Part shown: in pieces, positions 16,214 to 18,656 of the stretch
Position numbering within the stretch: position 1 is the stretch's first letter
Layout of the letters: each line of letters opens with the position of its first letter
NCBI GenBank assembly: GCA_938008665.1
Contig: CALLKA010000136.1
Coordinates: 1-18,656 of the forward strand
From: an uncultured Bacteroidota bacterium
Lineage (GTDB): Bacteria; Bacteroidota; Bacteroidia; Chitinophagales; Chitinophagaceae
Length of the DNA stretch: 18,656 bases
Direction of reading: 5' to 3'
Translations under genes and position numbers: made by a program
The notes under the pieces: model-generated
What the model saw: the letters and a program-made list of their open reading frames with translations, nothing else
What the model was told of the DNA's origin: nothing
Database searches by the model: none

Positions 16214-16232
16214 AATGACTTATTTGTCATTA
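16213..16232 (-). promoter_or_regulatory. Inverted repeat TAATGAC-N6-GTCATTA abutting a start codon
   Basis: Seven-base perfect arms (16213-16219 and 16226-16232) surround a six-base loop. The first arm on the plus strand includes the last base of the complement of the metallophosphatase start codon. In the RNA this could fold over the ribosome-binding region, or in DNA it could be an operator with bZIP/TetR-like TGAC half-sites. No other copy was seen in the window. Confidence 0.35.
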
Positions 16233-16353
16233 AAAATAATCAAAAATTAGGATTAAAAATCACAATTGTATGAAGGGAATATTAATTAATTAAATTGTTT
16301 AAATTTAATCACTACTATTTTTACATTCATCGCAACACCGAAGGTCAACTAAT

Positions 16354-16662
16354 TCAAGAGGTGTGCTTTTTAATGATTTCAACTAAAACATTGGCCGGTT
16401 GAACGCCAGGTTGGCGCCACTTTATTTCACCTTTATGGAATAATGCTATTGTTGGGACACTTGACACATTCAATTCTGAAGCCAATTGTTGGTTCCGATC
16501 AACATCAATTTTAATAATGCGCACTTTATCACCTAATTGTTCATGCACTTGTTGTAATATCGGTGGCATCATTTTACAGGGGCCACACCATTCTGCAAAA
16601 AAATCAACAAGTACGGGTGTATCACCATTAATAATTGAGCCAAAAGTTTCTGTAGTTGCCAT
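16354..16662 (-). CDS. trxA: Thioredoxin
   Basis: This 102-residue protein is a single thioredoxin domain without a signal peptide, hence cytoplasmic. The redox centre is W25-C-G-P-C29 in FFAEWCGPCK, D20 lies in the buried-acid position (VLVDFF), and the cis-proline is P70 in SSVPTI. It should reduce protein disulfides, and in this context possibly persulfides formed by the rhodaneses nearby. It lies 15 bases after a small Cys-containing membrane protein gene and is predicted to share its promoter, at which a CRP-type site is present. A genome normally has another housekeeping trxA, so this copy may be a specialised one. Confidence 0.94.
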   Translation of the reverse strand: MATTETFGSIINGDTPVLVDFFAEWCGPCKMMPPILQQVHEQLGDKVRIIKIDVDRNQQLASELNVSSVPTIALFHKGEIKWRQPGVQPANVLVEIIKKHTS

Positions 16663-16677
16663 AATAATTTTTTAATG

Positions 16678-16923
16678 TTACTTTATCTCGGTAAAATCTA
16701 TTTCTTCAGATTTATTTTTAGGAACGCTACTAGGCGTGTACCCGCAATTATTATAACCGCACCCAATTTTATATTTAGCGCCAACTATGGAGTAAATCGC
16801 AAAAAATAAGGCAAATAGCATGGCTACATTGTCTGAATTTTGATAGCCAACTAAACCCACAAAGCCTGTCATAATCAACCTAAAAACTAAAATTAAATCC
16901 AATTTGCTTAACAATTTTTGCAT
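16678..16923 (-). CDS. Small two-TM membrane protein with GCGYNNCG motif (DUF2892/YgaP-membrane-domain-like)
   Basis: The 81-residue protein has two hydrophobic segments (about residues 9-27 and 33-49) separated by a short polar turn, and then YKIGCGYNNCGYT, giving a C55-x4-C60 pair at the end of the second helix. The charged tail (61-81) is soluble. The design resembles DUF2892-type proteins, which form the membrane part of E. coli YgaP, where it is fused to a rhodanese; here rhodanese domains are encoded separately at 17805 and 18094. The gene leads into thioredoxin (15-base gap), and a perfect TAnnTTTG element lies 15 bases upstream of its ATG. A role in sulfur or thiol transfer across the membrane is inference. 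Confidence 0.65.
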   Translation of the reverse strand: MQKLLSKLDLILVFRLIMTGFVGLVGYQNSDNVAMLFALFFAIYSIVGAKYKIGCGYNNCGYTPSSVPKNKSEEIDFTEIK

Positions 16924-16937
16924 GATATATATTTATA

Positions 16938-16945
16938 CAAATTTA
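16938..16945 (-). promoter_or_regulatory. Bacteroidota -7 promoter element (TAAATTTG) for membrane protein-trxA operon
   Basis: Read on the minus strand this is TA-AA-TTTG, an exact match to the TAnnTTTG consensus of Bacteroidota primary sigma factors. It ends 15 bases before the ATG at 16923, giving a very short leader. Its last base is 36.5 bases from the centre of the CRP-type site at 16967-16982. Confidence 0.6.
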
Positions 16946-16966
16946 AGTCAGTGAAACTTACTGAAA

Positions 16967-16982
16967 TGTGACATTTATTACA
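16967..16982. promoter_or_regulatory. CRP/FNR-family operator TGTGA-N6-TTACA in divergent region
   Basis: Nine of the ten fixed positions match TGTGA-N6-TCACA. The site lies between the divergent membrane-protein/trxA operon and the Crp/Fnr regulator gene, 44 bases upstream of the former's start and 66 bases upstream of the chosen regulator start. With the promoter element at 16938-16945 it sits near -41, the position for a class II activator. It could also mediate autoregulation of the regulator. Confidence 0.6.
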
Positions 16983-17026
16983 AAGCAGGCAACACTATTA
17001 ATAAAAATTCTCACTAAAATCGTATC

Positions 17027-17038
17027 TTCAGTACTGAA
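17027..17038. promoter_or_regulatory. Palindrome TTCAGTACTGAA before the Crp/Fnr gene
   Basis: This perfect 12-base palindrome ends 10 bases before the ATG of the Crp/Fnr regulator. The same half-sites TCAGT and ACTGA occur again at 16948-16964 with a seven-base gap. It may be an operator for a second regulator, or a leader hairpin; the half-sites differ from the CRP-type TGTGA. Confidence 0.35.
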
Positions 17039-17048
17039 TTTATATACC

Positions 17049-17681
17049 ATGTTATCAATAGAACAATTAAAAATTTTATTCCCTGATTGGGAACAAGGTT
17101 TATATGAATCTGTATTGGAAAATGCAGAACTAAAAGAAGCAAATGCAGGTGCCGTTTTATTAAAAAGAGGTCAAAATATAAAATCAGCTATGTTAGTGGT
17201 GGAGGGAACCATAAAGCTATATCAAGAAGATGAGGAAGGTGGTGAATACTTTATGTATCATTTAAACCCTGGAGAGGCCTGTGCTGTCACCTTAGTATGC
17301 AATTACCATCATGAACAAAGTCAGGTATTAGCAAAAGCGGTCACGGATATCAAATTTTTAGCTATCCCAATTACCTTCATGGAAAAATGGCTAAATACCT
17401 ATAAAAGCTGGCATTACTTTGTAATTAAAACATACCGTAGTAGGTATGAAGAGCTGCTTAAAACAATTCACGAAGTAGCTTTTAAAAATATGGACGAACG
17501 CTTGGAGTATTATATAAAAAAACAGGTGGACCAATTCGGAGTGACTGTTAAACTGACCCACCAAGATATCGCAAATGATCTAAATACTTCTCGTGAAGTA
17601 ATCAGTCGTTTATTGAAAAAAATGGAGCACAATGGCTGGATTAAAATGAATCGAAATGCATTTGATTGGATCAAAAAGTAA
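17049..17681 (+). CDS. Crp/Fnr family transcriptional regulator
   Basis: The 210-residue protein has a cupin-type effector domain (about 1-115), a long dimerisation helix (about 117-140) and a winged helix-turn-helix (about 167-205). The recognition helix TSREVISRLLKKME has Arg182, Glu183 and Arg187 aligning with CRP R180, E181 and R185, which read TGTGA half-sites. The cAMP-contact residues of CRP are not evident and there is no FNR-type four-Cys cluster. Two cysteines, C78 and C84, lie in GEACAVTLVCNYHHE, where CRP has its effector pocket, so thiol or persulfide sensing is possible. The ATG at 17049 (MLSIEQLKILFP) is chosen because an earlier ATG at 16968 would make the N terminus overlap the operator region. 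CRP-type sites flank the gene on both sides, and it probably controls the neighbouring thioredoxin and rhodanese operons. Confidence 0.9.
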   Translation: MLSIEQLKILFPDWEQGLYESVLENAELKEANAGAVLLKRGQNIKSAMLVVEGTIKLYQEDEEGGEYFMYHLNPGEACAVTLVCNYHHEQSQVLAKAVTDIKFLAIPITFMEKWLNTYKSWHYFVIKTYRSRYEELLKTIHEVAFKNMDERLEYYIKKQVDQFGVTVKLTHQDIANDLNTSREVISRLLKKMEHNGWIKMNRNAFDWIKK

Positions 17682-17738
17682 AGTTCAAGAGCGTAAAAAA
17701 TATATAATAAAACAATTTTCTTGAAATTATTAGGGTGG

Positions 17739-17754
17739 TGTGATAAATATCACA
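17739..17754. promoter_or_regulatory. Perfect CRP/FNR-family operator TGTGATA-AA-TATCACA
   Basis: All ten fixed positions of TGTGA-N6-TCACA match, and the palindrome extends inward to seven-base arms around AA. It lies 50 bases before the first rhodanese ATG and 57 bases after the regulator stop. Its centre is 36.5 bases from the end of a TAnnTTTG-like element at 17776-17783, the same spacing as at the thioredoxin operon, consistent with class II activation. Confidence 0.75.
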
Positions 17755-17775
17755 GTTTAAAAGTGAAGATTTATT

Positions 17776-17783
17776 GAGTTTTG
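17776..17783 (+). promoter_or_regulatory. -7-like promoter element (GAGTTTTG) of the rhodanese operon
   Basis: Five of the six fixed positions of TAnnTTTG match (G replaces the first T). It lies 21 bases before the rhodanese ATG. On sequence alone it would be weak; support comes from its spacing of 36.5 bases from the centre of the perfect CRP-type site, equal to that at the divergent promoter. Confidence 0.45.
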
Positions 17784-17804
17784 CAATAGATAAAACAATC
17801 AAAT

Positions 17805-18092
17805 ATGCAAAATGTAATTGAAACAATCAAGCAAAAGCAAGGAACTTTATTAGATGTTCGCAGTCCAATGGAATTTGAGACAGAGCATGTGCCAGGTGCC
17901 ATCAATATTCCACTAGACACAATCGAAAGTAATTTAAAAAATATTTCAAGCCTACCTAAGCCAATATTAGTGTATTGCTTAAGCGGCGGAAGAAGTGGCG
18001 TTGCAACAAGTATTTTACAACAAAACGGCGTATCCGAAACTTACAATGGCGGTGGTATTTATAATTTATTAAGTATTTTAAATAACAATTAA
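17805..18092 (+). CDS. Single-domain rhodanese (sulfurtransferase)
   Basis: This 95-residue protein is one rhodanese domain without a signal peptide. LLDVRSPMEFETEHVPGAIN (15-34) is the conserved CH2A-like segment, and the active-site loop is C58-L-S-G-G-R-S, able to carry a persulfide. It should move sulfane sulfur between thiosulfate, glutathione or protein persulfides and acceptors such as thioredoxin. It is the first gene of a three-gene run; the next rhodanese starts one base after its stop. The perfect CRP-type site at 17739-17754 is its likely control element. It is distinct from its neighbour (active loop CLSGGRS against CQSGARS), so the pair is not a recent duplication. Confidence 0.92.
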   Translation: MQNVIETIKQKQGTLLDVRSPMEFETEHVPGAINIPLDTIESNLKNISSLPKPILVYCLSGGRSGVATSILQQNGVSETYNGGGIYNLLSILNNN

Positions 18093-18093
18093 T

Positions 18094-18399
18094 ATGTTCT
18101 CTTTTTTAAAAAATTTATTTGGGCCTGGAACAGATTACAAAGCGCTGATTCAAGCAGGTGCTATTATCATTGATGTAAGAAGCCCGCAGGAATATGATGG
18201 TGGACACATTAAAGGATCCAAAAACATTCCTGTAAATATGATCCAACGCGAAGTTGCAGGTATTAAAAAAATGGGTAAACCCGTAATCACCGTTTGCCAA
18301 AGCGGTGCACGAAGTGGTATGGCTAAAGGAATTTTAAAAAGCGCAGGTATTGAAGTATATAATGGTGGATCATGGTTTGGCCTAAGATCAAAAATTTAA
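18094..18399 (+). CDS. Single-domain rhodanese (sulfurtransferase), second copy
   Basis: The 101-residue protein is a second complete rhodanese domain with IIIDVRSPQEYDGGHIKGS (24-42), active-site loop C68-Q-S-G-A-R-S and the C-terminal YNGGSWFGL segment (89-97). The first ten residues (MFSFLKNLFG) are amphipathic and hydrophobic and could tether it to the membrane or a partner, though they are too short for a signal peptide. It starts one base after the stop of the first rhodanese, and its TAA overlaps the ATG of the following DUF6132 gene (TAATG), so translation is likely coupled. A sulfur relay between the two rhodaneses and the two-TM protein is inference. Confidence 0.93.
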   Translation: MFSFLKNLFGPGTDYKALIQAGAIIIDVRSPQEYDGGHIKGSKNIPVNMIQREVAGIKKMGKPVITVCQSGARSGMAKGILKSAGIEVYNGGSWFGLRSKI

Positions 18400-18614
18400 T
18401 GATAAATATGAAAAGCTGGATACAAAATAATAAATTAAGCCTTGTTGGTGTTGCAATTGGCGCTTTGGGTGGTTTCTTGTATTGGAATTATATAGGTTGC
18501 GCTAGTGGCACTTGTATGATAACCTCAAAACCCATTAATAGCACATTGTATGGTGCTCTTATGGGATTTTTATTATTTGGTATTTTTCAAAAAGAAAAAA
18601 CAGCTGAAATTTAG
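18399..18614 (+). CDS. DUF6132 family small membrane protein
   Basis: The protein has 71 residues from the ATG that overlaps the preceding stop (TAATG), or 68 from the ATG at 18408, which begins MKSWIQNNKLSL. An earlier in-frame ATG at 18372 lies inside the rhodanese gene and is unlikely. It has two hydrophobic segments (about residues 13-31 and 48-63, counting from 18399) connected by GCASGTCMITSKP, with a Cys-x4-Cys pair. The GC.SGTC..TS pattern and the second-helix YGALMGFLLF are characteristic of the DUF6132 family as I know it; no function is established. Position in a rhodanese operon and the paired cysteines near the membrane face suggest a part in sulfur handling. After its stop, the remaining 42 bases hold no recognisable feature. 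Confidence 0.8.
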   Translation: MINMKSWIQNNKLSLVGVAIGALGGFLYWNYIGCASGTCMITSKPINSTLYGALMGFLLFGIFQKEKTAEI

Positions 18615-18656
18615 ATAGAATAGCTAACTGAACTTCCATTTTTTATAATTTAAAAT

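Noticed and set aside
16968..17048. Upstream ATG extending the Crp/Fnr regulator by 27 residues
   Set aside because: The extension would place coding sequence over the CRP-type site and the TTCAGTACTGAA palindrome, and family homology begins at MLSIEQL.
17684..17725. TTCAAGA ... TCTTGAA as a terminator after the Crp/Fnr gene
   Set aside because: The arms are seven bases with a 28-base AT-rich loop and no T run follows; a stable terminator is not supported.

Overview
The window looks like chromosomal DNA of a Bacteroidota bacterium, probably Chitinophagaceae-like. It is AT-rich, start regions carry little Shine-Dalgarno sequence, and the sigma-factor element TAnnTTTG typical of the phylum can be found. 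Protein content also fits: 2OG dioxygenase, serine hydrolases, a GT-B/LpxH-like pair and rhodanese/DUF6132 genes. The family-level assignment is inference. No rRNA, tRNA, CRISPR, IS or phage gene was found. No gene-free stretch exceeds 300 bases.

Layout. (1) 1-4521, minus strand: a compact run read as xylB, xylA, an AdiC-like amino-acid permease, and a truncated arginine-deiminase/DDAH-like gene that leaves the window. Xylose is isomerised to xylulose and phosphorylated; why a permease starts 3 bases after xylA is unclear. (2) 4695-6674: a phytanoyl-CoA-dioxygenase-family gene divergent from a PLP-dependent threonine/serine dehydratase, followed by a family-VIII-esterase-like serine hydrolase (6701-7999). 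(3) 8009-10256, minus: an LpxH-like metallophosphoesterase, a GT-B glycosyltransferase and a small repeat protein resembling a 4-fold beta-flower, probably one envelope-related operon. (4) 10395-13346, plus: ppk1 and ppx, six bases apart, which make and degrade polyphosphate. (5) 13362-16213: a second class-C-type serine hydrolase, an RluE-like pseudouridine synthase, a VF530-family small DNA-binding protein and a Tat-type secreted metallophosphatase. (6) 16354-18614: a redox/sulfur cluster. A small Cys-containing membrane protein and thioredoxin are read leftwards, and a Crp/Fnr regulator, two single-domain rhodaneses and a DUF6132 membrane protein are read rightwards.

The most informative signal is in region 6. 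Two CRP-type sites (TGTGA-N6-T[C/T]ACA) lie upstream of the membrane-protein/thioredoxin operon and of the rhodanese operon. Each site centre is exactly 36.5 bases from the end of a TAnnTTTG-like promoter element. This identical geometry on opposite strands strongly suggests that the Crp/Fnr protein encoded between them activates both operons, defining a small regulon for sulfane-sulfur or thiol handling that resembles a split-up YgaP (rhodanese plus two-TM Cys protein).
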